Source of the DNA: Mesostigma viride
Taxonomy: Eukaryota; Streptophyta; Mesostigmatophyceae; Mesostigmatales; Mesostigmataceae
Assembly: GCA_009746045.1 (NCBI GenBank)
Contig: RPFO01000065.1
Location: forward strand, 5,677,620-5,741,619
DNA: 64,000 nt
Direction: 5' to 3'
Position 1 is the stretch's first letter; the number at the start of each line of letters is the position of its first letter. The position numbers were made by a program, and so were the translations under genes. The notes beneath the pieces were generated by a model. It searched no databases. It was not told the DNA's origin and saw only the letters and a list, made by a program, of their open reading frames with translations. Positions 11,460 to 22,606 of the stretch are shown in pieces.

Positions 11460-11642
11460 ATGTTACGCTGCACCAGTCTGTGCTTTTTTACGTAGTACCA
11501 GTGTAGTGTAGAAATCTGCCAAAGAGCAAACGCCCAAAGCCAACTTCGAAGACGCCCAAAGCCCAATTCCAAGACGCCCAAAGCCCAAAGGCGGGCGAGT
11601 CTGGCGCGGCGCCGGCCATTGGGCCCCGGAATAAGAAATCCC
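11460..11642 (-). repeat. right terminal inverted repeat of the 9.6-kb segment
   Basis: Reverse complement of 2033-2215, ending GGAATAAGAAATCCC. Confidence 0.9.
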
Positions 11643-11716
11643 GCCATATGCCCCTTATAGGGATATGTGCTACATGTACTCCCAACGGATTTATGTTCCT
11701 AATTAATTAACTAATT
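11643..11716 (+). mobile_element. element A retroposon, 3' part (split copy)
   Basis: Continuation of 1917-2032: GCCATATGCCCC, ATGTGCTACATG, the ACTCCCAACGGAT hairpin region and the AATTAATTAA tail, followed by target duplication AAAGTAGTGCCTT at 11717-11729. Confidence 0.85.
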
Positions 11717-11729
11717 AAAGTAGTGCCTT

Positions 11730-12384
11730 CATAAGACTACAATGTAATCTTCAGTTACTACTGCCCAGCACTACGCAGTTTTAAATTCTATACGTCGTGC
11801 ATGTTCCAATAGCCTATAAAGCCCTAATGAGCTACTGTAACGCTATTCAACATCTATTTGGCGAGCCGGGGCGAGTGGCGCCCTGGCGGTGAGGGCCGTG
11901 AGGCGGTCTCGGGTCTGCAACTCTGTAATCTCACTAATCTGTACCGTATACACTACACGCACATGATCTAGGTAGTAACTAGTAAACTAGGTACATAGTA
12001 ATACTGAATTCTAAATCTAACTGTCTAAATAGAAAATAGGCTCGCGCCCTTGTCGCGCCTCATAATAATTAGCTGCCTATGTACCAAAAAGGATTGTTAG
12101 CATAAACGCAATGATGCCTCCCACTCCTGCTCCGAGTCTTTTATTCTCCTCTTAACAAATATCGCGCAGGTTATCGCGGGCAATCATCAATTTTGAAGGA
12201 CAAAAATTGCGGGGGCTCGACTAATGGTTTACAGCAAAAGCGGGTAGGTTGTTACGATAAGCAGCAGTGTTTTGAAGAGGAACAAAGGGAAGAAGCAACG
12301 CGCAGATCTTCAATCCTTTAAGCCAGCACAAAGGCCAGAAGTTGTTACGTACTGTTTAACTGGCGCCTGGGAAATCTATCTACA
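11730..12384. other. upstream region of RRP8
   Basis: No gene or repeat is recognised. It should contain the RRP8 promoter and 5' leader, but no convincing TATA box or other element can be assigned. Confidence 0.5.
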
Positions 12385-13992
12385 ATGTCAGGCTTTCCGG
12401 TTTCTTCGATGATGATGCATACATCATTTGCTGACATGGGCTGGGGCGACGACTTGTCGAAGTCTGGTGTGGCTCTGGAACCAGTCCATGGCATGAAGAG
12501 AAAGAAGAGACCCCCAAAGGACGCGCAAGCTGGGGAGCATGTTCCGAAAGTGAAAAAGGAGAAGAAGCTAAGTGGTGAGCAACGCGTGGAAGATTCAAAC
12601 GTCGGCGGGGTTAAGAGGAGGAAGGAGGAGGACAATGGGGTTCGCTCCGGGAAGAAGCAGGAGATATTTAAAAGCGAGAAAGGCACCGGCAAGCCTGGAA
12701 ATGTGCCAAACAAATCAACGGGGCCTACCTCCAAGACGGACACCGACGGCGCGAAACGTGGGCGCACGCCGCAGAAGGGAGATGACAGCATGGCAAATGC
12801 GTTGCCAGTCGGAAGTAAGACTAAACCAGGAGCAGCGCAGAAGCCGGCGGGCGTGTTCCACAGCAAGCCAGTGCCAGCACAACGGCAGGCGGCAGCATCG
12901 CCTCCCCCCATGCCTGGTAAGCAAGCCCCCGCACAACGCGTGGGAGCTGGGCATAGGATGGGGCAAGCAACCGAGGCTCCCGCGCCTCTGTCAAAACGGG
13001 CGCAGAAGCGGCTCGCCAAGGATGCGGCGGCCCTCAAGGCGATTCAGGACGAGGCATGCCCAACCTTGCCAGGCAGCAAGGGCAACGCACAGGGGCCGAA
13101 AATCGACACGTGCCGCGCTGCCACGTCATCATCATCGGCGCAGGCTCGTCTTCGAGAGGACCGGCCCATTGGAGCCCCAGCACAAGGCCAGCCTGGCAGG
13201 GCCGGCCCCGAGGGCAGTGCCGCTGGCACGGGCCCTGTTCCCGCCCCCCTTGTGCCCAGCGCATCACCAGCCGCCCCCATCCCTGGCAAGAAGAAGGGGC
13301 GTGCGTCGGTGCTAGAGCAGATGAAGGCGCGGCTGACGGGTGGCCGCTTCCGTTGGATCAACGAGGTGTTGTACACGCACACGGGCGATGAGGCACTCGC
13401 GATGATGCTGTCCGACGCGTCCACGTTCGACGCCTACCACACGGGCTACCAGCGTCAGATGGACAGCTGGCCCGTGCTACCCGTGGACGAGGTTGCACGG
13501 TGGCTGCGGGAGCGGCCGCCAGGATTAGTCGTGGCTGACTTTGGCTGCGGCGACGCTCGTCTGCGCGACGCGGTCCCCAATACGGTTCACTCGCTCGACC
13601 TGGTCGCGCACAAGCCGGGGGTGATCGCGTGCAACATGGCGCACACGCCGCTGGCCGACGCCTCGGTCGACGTGGCGGTATTCTGCCTCTCTCTAATGGG
13701 CACCGACTACGGGTCGTTCCTCATGGAGGCGCGCCGCGTGCTCGTGCCCAGGGGCTGGCTGCTGGTCGCCGAGGTCCGGAGTCGCTTTGAGGACGCGACT
13801 GAGGGGGAGGCCTCGCTCCTGCCGCCGTTCCTGTCGTCGTTGCGGGCGCTCGGTTTCCACCTGCGGCGCAAGGATGCCAGCAACAAGATGTTCATGCTGC
13901 TGGAGCTGCAGCTGGGCGCGACCAAGCCCGGGTTTGATGAGAGTGAGCTCGGGTGGCCGCAGCTCAAGCCGTGCATTTACAAGAGAAGGTGA
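12385..13992 (+). CDS. RRP8: RRP8-type rRNA (adenine-N1) methyltransferase
   Basis: A 535-residue single-exon gene. Residues 1 to about 310 are basic, Lys/Pro/Ala-rich and probably disordered, with nuclear-localisation-like clusters (KRKKRPPK, VKRRK). Residues about 312-535 are the RRP8 SAM-dependent methyltransferase domain: the family entry motif KARLTGGRFRWINE, then FDAYHTGYQRQMDSWP, the SAM-binding loop VVADFGCGD near residue 385, the acidic strand end SLDLV, and the diagnostic VDVAVFCLSLMGTDY near residue 434 followed by EARRVLVPRGWLLVAEV. Known family members (yeast Rrp8, human nucleomethylin) work in the nucleolus on m1A of large-subunit rRNA and pre-rRNA processing. All core motifs are present and the frame is uninterrupted, so it looks functional. 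The ATG at 12385 starts the long frame. A downstream ATG is possible because the N-terminus is not conserved. Confidence 0.95.
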   Translation: MSGFPVSSMMMHTSFADMGWGDDLSKSGVALEPVHGMKRKKRPPKDAQAGEHVPKVKKEKKLSGEQRVEDSNVGGVKRRKEEDNGVRSGKKQEIFKSEKGTGKPGNVPNKSTGPTSKTDTDGAKRGRTPQKGDDSMANALPVGSKTKPGAAQKPAGVFHSKPVPAQRQAAASPPPMPGKQAPAQRVGAGHRMGQATEAPAPLSKRAQKRLAKDAAALKAIQDEACPTLPGSKGNAQGPKIDTCRAATSSSSAQARLREDRPIGAPAQGQPGRAGPEGSAAGTGPVPAPLVPSASPAAPIPGKKKGRASVLEQMKARLTGGRFRWINEVLYTHTGDEALAMMLSDASTFDAYHTGYQRQMDSWPVLPVDEVARWLRERPPGLVVADFGCGDARLRDAVPNTVHSLDLVAHKPGVIACNMAHTPLADASVDVAVFCLSLMGTDYGSFLMEARRVLVPRGWLLVAEVRSRFEDATEGEASLLPPFLSSLRALGFHLRRKDASNKMFMLLELQLGATKPGFDESELGWPQLKPCIYKRR

Positions 13993-14150
13993 TGCAGCTG
14001 GCTGGGGTGGCGCAGCCGTACATGTGTAAGAGAAAGTGAGGCAGCTCGGGTGGCCGCAGCTTACGTCGTGCATTTTTCAAATGGAAGGTGATGTCACACG
14101 GTGGTGCCGCCATGCATTTGCAGATGTTATGCAGCTGGGGTGGTCTACCT
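13945..14150. repeat. degenerate about 50-bp tandem repeat over the RRP8 stop region
   Basis: The last codons of RRP8 and the following bases (GGTGGCCGCAGCT...GTGCATTT...AAGGTGATG) recur about four times with drift, so the end of RRP8 lies in the first unit of a small decayed tandem duplication. Confidence 0.6.
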
Positions 14151-14647
14151 GGGTTGGTGTCACCAGTGAGGGGCAAGGTGCCCACGTGCCCAGGCGGTCT
14201 TGTTTTTAAGTAAGGCAACCGGCAGCTGCGGGGTGGGAAACGAGGGTTGCCGCTGGGGTATAGGAATGCCACCCAGGTGGTTGTGGTAATGAGATGTCCA
14301 GCTAGCATATCTGCAGCTGCCAGGATCTTGAGACCCCCCCGTGGGGAAGTCGTGATGGGCGGTGGACTTGGGCGAGCCCACTTTATTTGCCTCATGCTGC
14401 ATTCTGGATGTTTTGCTGGCGGCATATTGCCCCATGCGCATCATCGACCATGGGCCGGTAGCATCAATACGAAATGCGAACACATGTATCAACGAGGGTT
14501 GAGAGAACCAGCACATGTGCATCGTGAGGATCTGTACAACGTACGTATCCTGTCAAGTCAGCCTCCGTCGTAACTACAGGGTTAACAACTAATGTGAAGT
14601 TGTATGAAATGGTTTCGGAGGGCGGCAAAGCGACCCTCAGTCAAATT
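14151..14647. other. unassigned sequence
   Basis: No supported gene; frames on both strands are short and overlapping. Confidence 0.4.
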
Positions 14648-14960
14648 AATGAATTAATTTATTAATTAACTAAACACGTGCTCCCGTTGGGGAGTCACGG
14701 AGCACCTAAGTGCCTTTAATCCCTGAGTGTGCACAACGGGTAGGGGGGCCGCAGAGACCGGCCCGGGCCTTCCCTCACGCCACAGGCATGCCACCGGGCA
14801 TGCTCAATCGGGCCCGTCTAAGTCATCGATCCGGGGCATCCCCTGTGGACCCGTGCAATGCGTCCCGTGTGAGCGTTGCATTGCTATGGAGACGTGAGCA
14901 AGCAAGCAGTGCTAGGCGAGGCGCATAACTAGGCTGGCTGATGTCCGTTGGCTACTGGTT
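14648..14960 (-). mobile_element. element B retroposon (minus)
   Basis: The TTAATTAA tail at the left is followed by the GTGCTCCCGTTGGGGAGTC hairpin and a B-type body (TGCCTTTAATCCC, CATGCCACCGGGCATG). The 5' end (right) is not sharply defined. Confidence 0.6.
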
Positions 14961-15519
14961 AGGCTATATGGGCACGCATGCATGGCTATGTTCTACCCTG
15001 CATTGGCATTGCACTAGGTATGGGATTGATGGCGATGTCTAGACCTGTACGTTGCATCATGCACCCAGCATCATGGGTGTGACTGTAGACATGGCGAGCT
15101 AGCCCGTAGGGGGCTTTTGCAGCTGGTTGTTGATGATCCTCTATGGAGCGCGGAAGGTGAGCAGGCCGGGCCGCTGGTGGGCGAGCCGCCTTGTCCTGCA
15201 TGTTTCAGTGTGGGGAATGCGGTGCTGCCCACGCAGCTCTAGCTCACCTGCCAAGCCAAGGAGGGCAAGACATGCTCTTGAGCTCGTCGATCCGCAAGAG
15301 TGGTTGCGCTGTCTCCCTTGGCTCCTGGGGGAAACAACGCAGCCGGCACCATTCGGCACTCACGGCGGGCACGGTCGGTGTCCCGTGCTAGCTTCTGCTC
15401 GGCGTACGTTGGGCTAGCTTCCAGAACCTGCAGCTTCGGGGCGATGGCATCCGTGGTCGAGGTGGTCGATCTCGGTCAAAATAAAAATGTGTAACTGCCG
15501 TGTCATGCACTTCGAAGCA

Positions 15520-15595
15520 GCTCCCGTTAATACATGCGCTCCCGTTGGCTGGAGTCACGGAGCATTATATTAATTAATTAACATTATTAGGTTAA
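15520..15595. mobile_element. degenerate B-tail fragment
   Basis: Contains GCTCCCGTTGG, GGAGTCACGGAGCA and a TTAATTAATTAA run. The orientation of tail and run disagree, so it is probably rearranged. Confidence 0.45.
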
Positions 15596-15599
15596 CCAT

Positions 15600-16840
15600 C
15601 CCGGAGCCACGAGCCACGAGATAGCCATGGCTGACGGCGGAGCTCATAACTTTCACGTTTGAGCACCGAATTTAGCCGTGAATATCACAATCGACGCGTC
15701 TTTCTACGACGCACATGCTGATATAATTTTCCGAAGCAATTACGCAATATACGATGAGCAAACGCCTCTCGACGCAACGCAGCCTGGCGGCTGCGCTTAG
15801 CAATGAAAATACGTCTGCAGCTCGATCCGGCTGCAGCTTCGCCAACCGGCCCAGAAGGCAGCGGCGCCACCAGCCAAGCTCTAGTGGTCGTCCAGCCCCC
15901 TGCTGAGCCCGCCTCGCCAGCAGCGTCGCCTGAACCCAAGCGCAGTCGCCCTGCCGAGCCGAGCTGGGTCGAGCTCGAATTATTTGTAGCCAAAGCCCGC
16001 CATGCAGCCCGACTTCTTTGACAAGTTTACCGAGGAACGCATTCTGGCCTGCGTGTTTTTTGGATCGCACGCCTCGCTTCTTGAACTGTGCAAGCAGCTC
16101 TTCAACCGAGGTCGCCTCTTTGATCCTCACCAGAATCGCGCCTCCACTTTCGACCGCTTTCCCAGCCTCCGCCGCCCCCACCTCCAGCAATTCGCTCTCT
16201 TTTCCCTCCTTGGACGCTCCATCGAGGAGCTTTGGTTGGTCCCCAAAGCCCCTCACCACCACCTTAACCGAATCCTCTGATCCGCTCACTCCTCAAGGAG
16301 GCCCTCGAGCAGCACGTGGCCCCCATCGCTGCCGATGTGGCGGCCATGGGCAGCACGCTGGCTGCCGAGCTCCCCCTCCTCTCTACCATCTCCACCGCCA
16401 CCTCCACCCGGCTCCTCGCCTCCTCCACCGCCACCACCCCCACCTCCGACGCCATCACCGCCCAGCTCCGTGACATCGACCAGCGTCCGCCATCGCTATC
16501 GAGGTTCTGCAGAACACCGCAGGCCTCACCGCCCAGGCGGTGAAGGACATTGCCGCCAAGCCAGCCCCGGCTGGCCTGGCCGGCGATGCTCCTCCCATCA
16601 CCACCTGGGCGGACATGCTTAAGCAACATACCACTTCCACCACCTCCTCCGCCGTCGCAGCCCAGCTCCAACGGCAGACGCTTGACCTCCGCGAGGAGGC
16701 CGAGCACAACGGTCCGTACCCCCGCCAAAAACGACCAACTTACTCCGTCACCAAATTGGCGCGAGATCCCGAAAATCTGGTGGGCGGGAAGGTGACGACG
16801 AGGCAAAAAGTCACGCAGCACCCATGGCGGCCGTGAAAAT
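15600..16840 (+). pseudogene. LINE ORF1-like relic
   Basis: It begins with ATGGCTGACGGCGG, also present at 25768-25800 just before another ORF1 relic. Coding character moves through several frames: 15803-16021 (Pro/Ala/Ser-rich), 16002-16280 (PDFFDKFTEERILACV) and 16540-16836. The last part has TTWADMLKQHTTSTTSSAVA, which aligns with PTYADLLRTATASTTAAIAT at 26790-26850. This places both in one LINE ORF1 family (coiled-coil, RNA-binding type by analogy with L1). No ORF2 follows. A minus-strand frame at 15672-16289 also reads smoothly but lacks any match. Confidence 0.5.
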
Positions 16841-17287
16841 CCTAGGTAGCGACCGTCCTGAGAACACATTGCGGACAGCGAATTCATTTTGAGCCTTCAT
16901 AACTCATCTACTTCACGTAGATATTTTTTTATCCTAAAGAAATCGGCCCATTTTTTCAGGAAAACAGAAAAAGGGCGGGCATTTTCGCGAGGTCGGGTCA
17001 GGTCCGCTGCATTTTGCAGTGGACCCCCAAAAAGTCACACCGGAAACTTCTCGAAAACGGCGACAGTGCAGTTCGAGGTAAGCCGCTCCCTCGATTCTAT
17101 GACTAATTCAAAAATTTTTGACCGAAAAACTTTTTGTTAAAACGACTGCCATTGTAAATGCTGCGCAACCGCAAATTATGTTGCTGCTGGGAGGTGCTTG
17201 CGGGAGCGGTAATGGTGCACTAACGTAAAAATATGCCACTGTTTGGTTTCTTCGAATTTGGTCGTTCCACTTTCTCAGGTCGTTTAA
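16841..17287. other. unassigned spacer
   Basis: AT-richer, without gene or repeat that I can identify. Confidence 0.4.
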
Positions 17288-18361
17288 ATGGCTTCCAGAG
17301 CACATCCCTCGCTACTCTCGTGCCCAAGGTGCGATGAGCGCCTGCACGCGTCGCTCAACTACGTCTGTGATTCCTGCGGCACATCTGCAGACGCGAGCTG
17401 CATGGCTGGAGTCGACACAAGAGAGTGGTACGCACACGTCCAGAACCGCATTTACAGCTTAGTGAAGCCCACACCTTTCGCCAACAAGTTTTTCAGCGTG
17501 TCTCCTTTTCCTGAGCCGATTGAGCGCACCATGTTTACAAATTACGGGCGCCTAATAGAAAACTGGAGCCGCGAGCGTGAGGATGACCAGGCAGCGCCAA
17601 AGAAGCGTAAAGTGCGCCTATTGATGCTTCCTCGAGACATTCAAGATCTCCTCAAGCAGGCTGTGCCTGGGGAGAATAAATGGGAGGGAGCAGTGTTGTT
17701 TTCAGCTGGCAGTGTAGGTGTTGTGGCCCCTCCCATGAAGCTTGTTTGGACTCAATCTCCCCACCAGGGCATCACCAAGTTGACAGTTCACTTCAGCTGG
17801 GTCGTGGTAAACCCAATGGGGAGTGTGAATGTGGCTATAGGGATCATCAATTCAACGAGCTTGCTGCCAACGGGTTGGGGGGGAGGAACACGGTAGAAGG
17901 GGTGAGGAATTTTGTCCAGCGTGTGGCTGCCTCGCGTGCCTTAGACAGGAGCACAGCCAACTGCACTGTGCCAGCCATCCCACAAGCCACACGCGATGCA
18001 GCCATGCAATGGCTTTTGAATAACCCACCTCCTGCCTCAGCACCAATGAACTGGCGTGCTGACTTGCTTGGCAATGAGGGTAGCGCTAGCGGGAGTGAGG
18101 AGGAGGAGGCTCGCCCTGTCACACGTGCACGTGCCGGCTCGGCGTGCTGCTGCACCTAGGCTGCCTCGCCGTGTCACTGCTCGTGATGTGCGCATCACAG
18201 GCCCGCTGGGGGGGAGGGTGAACACATTGAGCGACGTGGAGCTGGCCCAGATCACCCCTGCCTTCCAGCGGTTTAGAGAGGCACTGCTGGTAAACAACCT
18301 CGGTCACTGGGCCAACAACATCGACTGGTGCCTTCTCCGCCAAGTCAACTATCGTCCTTGA
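17288..18361 (+). pseudogene. zinc-ribbon protein, broken into three frames
   Basis: It starts at 17288 with a CPRC-x11-CDSC zinc ribbon (residues 12-30), then KKRKVR, a likely nuclear signal. Coding sense passes from frame 2 to frame 1 near 17780-17820 (CECGYRDHQFNELAANGLGG) and back to frame 2 near 18150 (GPLGGRVNTLSDVELAQITP), ending at 18359-18361. Two compensating frame changes suggest decay or an unrecognised intron. The protein family is not recognised. It may be the companion of the transposase-like gene 2 kb downstream, which is only a positional guess. Confidence 0.45.
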
Positions 18362-18425
18362 GCACTCCCCAGTTTTGTGGCAGGTATGGACCTTGCCTTT
18401 AATATAGTGTCTAATCACCAAGAAA

Positions 18426-18445
18426 ATGTCCTCATATGAGGACAT
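18426..18445. repeat. perfect 20-bp palindrome
   Basis: ATGTCCTCATATGAGGACAT. A near-identical partner (central base changed) lies at 20145-20164. Confidence 0.9.
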
Positions 18446-20144
18446 TTTTAAGCATGGATACCATTTGTAATAACTCACACATTTCAACATATCCATGGGT
18501 ACGGCATGGAACCATGTTCATTTATGATATGTTCAAGAGTAGCAATGCTTAACATCCATGAAATATGCTCATGGTATAATGGTTTACGATTTATGAATGC
18601 AGGGGGGTCGCTACGCGAGTGACCAACAAGCACTCAAGTCAACAATATGCCCAGAAAGAAGGTAGGGCCAGGTCATGGCTGGTCCTGAAAATGCACCCAA
18701 GGTGCCCACAACATGTCTACATTACACCCTCGCTATCCTAGACCCTGCAGCCTGCCGGGGGGGGCACAAAATGTAACTGGCAGCCAGGGACCATGGTGCA
18801 GGCCAAATAGCAGGTGTAAAGCTAGCTCAAAGCTAGCTCAGTCCAAAGAATGAAATAAGAAGCAAATACTTGCCAAGGTTAGGTCCGTGATCGTTATTGG
18901 AGGCTTGGCTGCCACCACGGTGCTCGACGATGATGCTGAAGCCTTCAATCATATATGAAGCAGATACTGCAAAGAGGCACAAATAGCAATACAAGCACAA
19001 TGTAAGCATGACAAGCTCAAGTTTCCAAGCCAGTCTAGCTCACTTGGACATGAGGTTAAGCGTTAGAAACATATGGGCAACATCCCAGCAAGCCTTGAAA
19101 AAGTTTTCAGCAACAAGGCAGTATATGTGTTAAATCAAACTACCACATTGCAACTAAGCACAGTGACTTCTACTTGCTGCTGTTTTGACGACGCTTGCAA
19201 GGCCGTTTACCTTTTCAGTGACACCACGGGAAAAGAAAGCATTACCCAGCAAACCCCCAAGTTCCCCGGACATAGGCGTAATCACAACCACGACGTTGGG
19301 CATTGAAAAAAACCGGAATCATTAAGTCTGCGGGGGTTATAAGCTACGATACTCTTGACACGCTTATTTAGAACGATGCGGTTGCGGATGACATCCGGAA
19401 CCTTGTTCTTGACGTGCGCCCAGGCCGCCAGCTGCGCGGGACAGCTCAAGAAATATATATTAAAGGACGGTGACGCCCGGGAAGCACCAAGCCTTGCGGC
19501 AAAAGTAAAATATGGCTCGCGCTCGCCGTGGTTTTCGCCAGGCGTGACTGCGATATCACGACGAAAAAATGGAGACTCTTTGACCCATCTAACTGCCCAG
19601 GTCCCTCTGTTGCCCGGGTCGCCCATTAACCCAGAAGCGTACCATAACCCATACTCGCGATATCCGCAGCTACTGGGCGGAAAAAGAAATTGTAAAACCG
19701 AACTGCATACTGACCTATCATGCCATCTACGTAGCTTCCAGATTTTCTTCAACGATGCCAAAATCCGTTCATGAACAATATTTTCGACATATACAAAGCA
19801 CCTGCACGTCAAAAGCAGCATCTTCGAAATGACTAGATGATGATCTAAAGTTCTGTCTTCATTCGGGGCAAAATAATGGCCTATAACCTTCAGGCAAGCC
19901 TCAGACCTGGAACGACCCCATAGCCGTCACTCGACAAAATGCTCGATTACATTGCAACGTTCTTGCTGTAGTAGGTACTTTTCCTCGCCTCATATTTTCC
20001 AGGTACGGTCGGCCCCTGTCGACCCCGGGGGCTTGGCGCGCTCAGTACCTATCCCAGTTTCGCGCCAAAACCCACCAGGGATCCTCAGGACCAACTTTGG
20101 CGCCAAAACCGCCCCCCTGACCCCCCCCGTCTCAAACGAGGACT
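18446..20144. other. unassigned region between two palindromes
   Basis: No recognised gene. A 179-residue minus frame (19282-19821) has no family features and overlaps an equally long plus frame. It is left unannotated. Confidence 0.4.
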
Positions 20145-20164
20145 ATGTCCTCAAATGAGGACAT
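20145..20164. repeat. 20-bp near-perfect palindrome
   Basis: ATGTCCTCAAATGAGGACAT, partner of 18426-18445. Confidence 0.85.
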
Positions 20165-20247
20165 TTGGTTTTTGGACAATAGTGCATGCCTGGCACTTGT
20201 GTTGCTGCTTGTGTGATGATGACGCGGCATTTTAATGTGCATGCAGA

Positions 20248-22606
20248 GCATGAAGCAAGGCTCGGGAAATCATGACAACCGCCACCATGCAAGGGGCTCA
20301 TCTGGGAGGTTTAGGCCAACTCAGGTGTCCACCGTCACGCCTGTCAGCACTTCGATCGCAGCCACGCAGCACGGAAACAAGACTTGTTCAGTCGCTTAGA
20401 AGGCAGCTCAAGGCAGCACTGCATGATGTCAGCCTTGGCAAGGATCGTGAGACTAAGTTGACAGCAAAAGTGGCAGAGCCGGCTGGAGGATGAACTCAAG
20501 AAGAAGACTAGAAGGATGGGAGTGTTTCTTCAATCCGCTCATGGCTGGAGGGGCCGTGCCATACCAGCATCACTTAGGGTGGGCAGGAAGGGCAAGGGGG
20601 GCAGGAAGGCTGGGTATCATCCCCCAAGGAAGGCAGACTTGTTGCCACAGGACGATGCTAGGCGGGCACGTTTGCTGTCAAGCGATGTTGCTGAGTTTCT
20701 GCAGCAGAGGTATGGGGAGGCAGAGTCGCTTAAGGTGGATGCACTGGTAGCATTTCACAAAGCCTACCCCGATATGTCCTCACAAGTCGTGCACGCTGCT
20801 GGCATCGACAAGGCTGTTGCAGAACAGGCTTTCGCCAAGGTCGGAGAGCACTGGAATGCTGAGCTAGCTAGTTACTTGCAAGGCAGGCTACAGCTAGGGA
20901 GGCGTGACTACCAGCTTGCCAGGATGTCCTTGTCTCACACCTATGACGAGGAGGAGGGGGTCTGGGTACCGGTGAAAGTCATGGACGTTGAGATGCCCAT
21001 GCTGCCTAGTATTTATGAGTTGGAGAAGCTGCGGCAGTCCATGATCGTCCCAGCACAAGTAGAGCAGCGTGATGATGGCCTATTTGTGAGCAGGTCACTG
21101 CATTATGCCCTGGAGAAGGAGATCACCCACCTTGAGAACAAGTTTGGCAATGTCCTGCATGAGGATGGCGTCTTGATACAGGTCATGGCAGATGCAGCCT
21201 CACTCTCTCGCAGCCAGAAGTATGTCTCCATAGTCATCCATGTGTTGCCTGCAGACCTGGAGCTGGCAAGGGGGTGTCCGATGTCATCCCCCACCGACCT
21301 GCACTCCATGGTCATGTATGTGGGCTCTGATAGCAACCATGGTGCGCTAAAGGCCTGCTATGCTAGGCTCATCCGAGAGTATGGGGAGGTCCTTGAAGCG
21401 GAGGGGGTGCACTTAGGTGATGGGAGGCGCGTGCCGGTTGTCAGGATGCTCGGGGGGGGGACAAGGCATATGTGAATGCAGAGAGAGGGCAAGCAGGATG
21501 CTCACACCAGTACCCTTGCAACAAGTGCACATGCCCCAAGGCCAAGTTCGGTGACCTGGAGGCATCCAAGCACTTCTCACCCCGCACTGTGCAGCTGGCT
21601 AGGGAGCTAGCCCACGATGTGCAGGTTGATCCCACTGCCCCTTTCAAGTGCCCCAGCCCTCACTGCGGCAAGGTTTTCCATACCCAGGCAGAGCTCAGAG
21701 CCACAGAGCCAAGGAACGAGAGCAAGGCAGGGCAGCATGCCCGGGACCACTTTGGCCAGAAGTGGGGCTGCACCCCTCTCCTCCCCGTTGAGCACTGTGA
21801 ACACCCAACCTGTCTTCTTCACTGCCTTCTCAATAATGTATGTGCACTCCTGGACAGGACCATCATGGCACGGATGCATAAGGGCGAGGAGGCAGAAATG
21901 CTGAAGGTGTTGCATGATGAGATGGGCGTGTTTATTAAGGAGAAGTATGTGAAAGCACCATCTAAGAATGCCAGTGCTAAGCTAGGCAGTTGAGAAGCCA
22001 CATGTCATTGGAAGGGAGGCTCAGACCTTGCTGGACAAATTCCATCTGTGTGTGAACATTGTTTGCCAGCACAACGCTGATGAGGATGCAGAGTCGCATG
22101 TGGACAGGGAGGAGCTGACCAGGGTGTGGCAGGGTTAATATTTGAAGGATGTCTGGGAGGCCCTGTGTGACTTTGATGATGATGGGCCAGGGGGGCCCAA
22201 GCGGGAGGCAAAGGCAGCCGAGGTAGAGGAGCTGGCAGCCACTTATATTGCCTCTTTCATCTCTTTCACTGCCCCCGAGCATGTCACCACATACATGCAC
22301 GACCTGGTGGCCCACATCCCATCTCAGATTCGTGAGTTGGGTGACCTGCGCCTGTTTTCGGCGGAGGCCTTAGTAGAACACCTCCACCATGTGAACAAGG
22401 TGACCTATGCACACCGCTCTAACAAGCGTGTCAAAACTGGGACTGACAAGCGTGGAAGGGCCATGGGCGTTGGTGCACTTGCACAGAGCATGCATGCTGG
22501 CATGGTGCGCCAAGAGTTGGCACACCGACTCTGCATGCCACTTTCCTATGCGGAACAACGAGCAAGGAAGAGGATGCTGGATCACATGCGGGCTGCAGCA
22601 AAATGA
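20248..22606 (+). pseudogene. DDE-type transposase-like relic
   Basis: A TGTGCATGCAG acceptor-like site precedes 20248. Coding sense then runs through 20272-20490 (coiled-coil, basic), 20440-21475 (the longest part; VLIQVMADAASLSRSQKY could carry the first catalytic Asp), 21472-21993 (Cys/His clusters CNKCTCPK and CPSPHCGKVFH, then CEHPTCLLHCLLNN) and about 21995-22606 (YMHDLVAHIPSQIRELGDL, then LFSAEALVEHLHHVNK, a plausible last catalytic Glu in an H-rich helix). There are at least three frame changes and one in-frame stop near 22137. The order Asp-rich strand, LHCLLN helix and H..E..H helix resembles RNase-H-fold transposases such as the KDZ/CMC groups, but I cannot assign a clade. No terminal repeats were identified. 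Confidence 0.5.

Larger units (their letters stand above)
2033..11642. mobile_element. 9.6-kb segment with long terminal inverted repeats, inserted in element A
   Basis: Both ends are the same sequence in opposite orientation, starting GGGATTTCTTATTCCGGGG. About 183 bp match without visible difference (2033-2215 against 11460-11642), followed by a further 70-80 bp of weaker similarity. The segment lies exactly in the middle of one element A copy, so it is an insertion. Other A copies read AAAAG-CCATATG at this point, so at most one base (G) was duplicated. It encloses a SWIM-finger gene (2360-6399) and many younger repeats. Long inverted repeats plus a SWIM domain suggest a Mutator-like (MULE) or Pack-MULE element, but MULEs normally make 8-11 bp target duplications and none is seen. 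No DDE transposase core is visible. The family is therefore open. Confidence 0.75.

Noticed and set aside
12345-13424. Long minus and alternative plus frames across RRP8
   Set aside because: Shadows of a GC-rich coding gene whose product is clearly recognised in the annotated frame.
15672-16289. 205-codon minus frame
   Set aside because: It overlaps plus-strand ORF1 sense that has a homologue at 26.8 kb; the minus frame has no independent support.
19282-19821. 179-codon minus frame
   Set aside because: An almost equal plus frame overlaps it, and no motif or composition feature favours coding.
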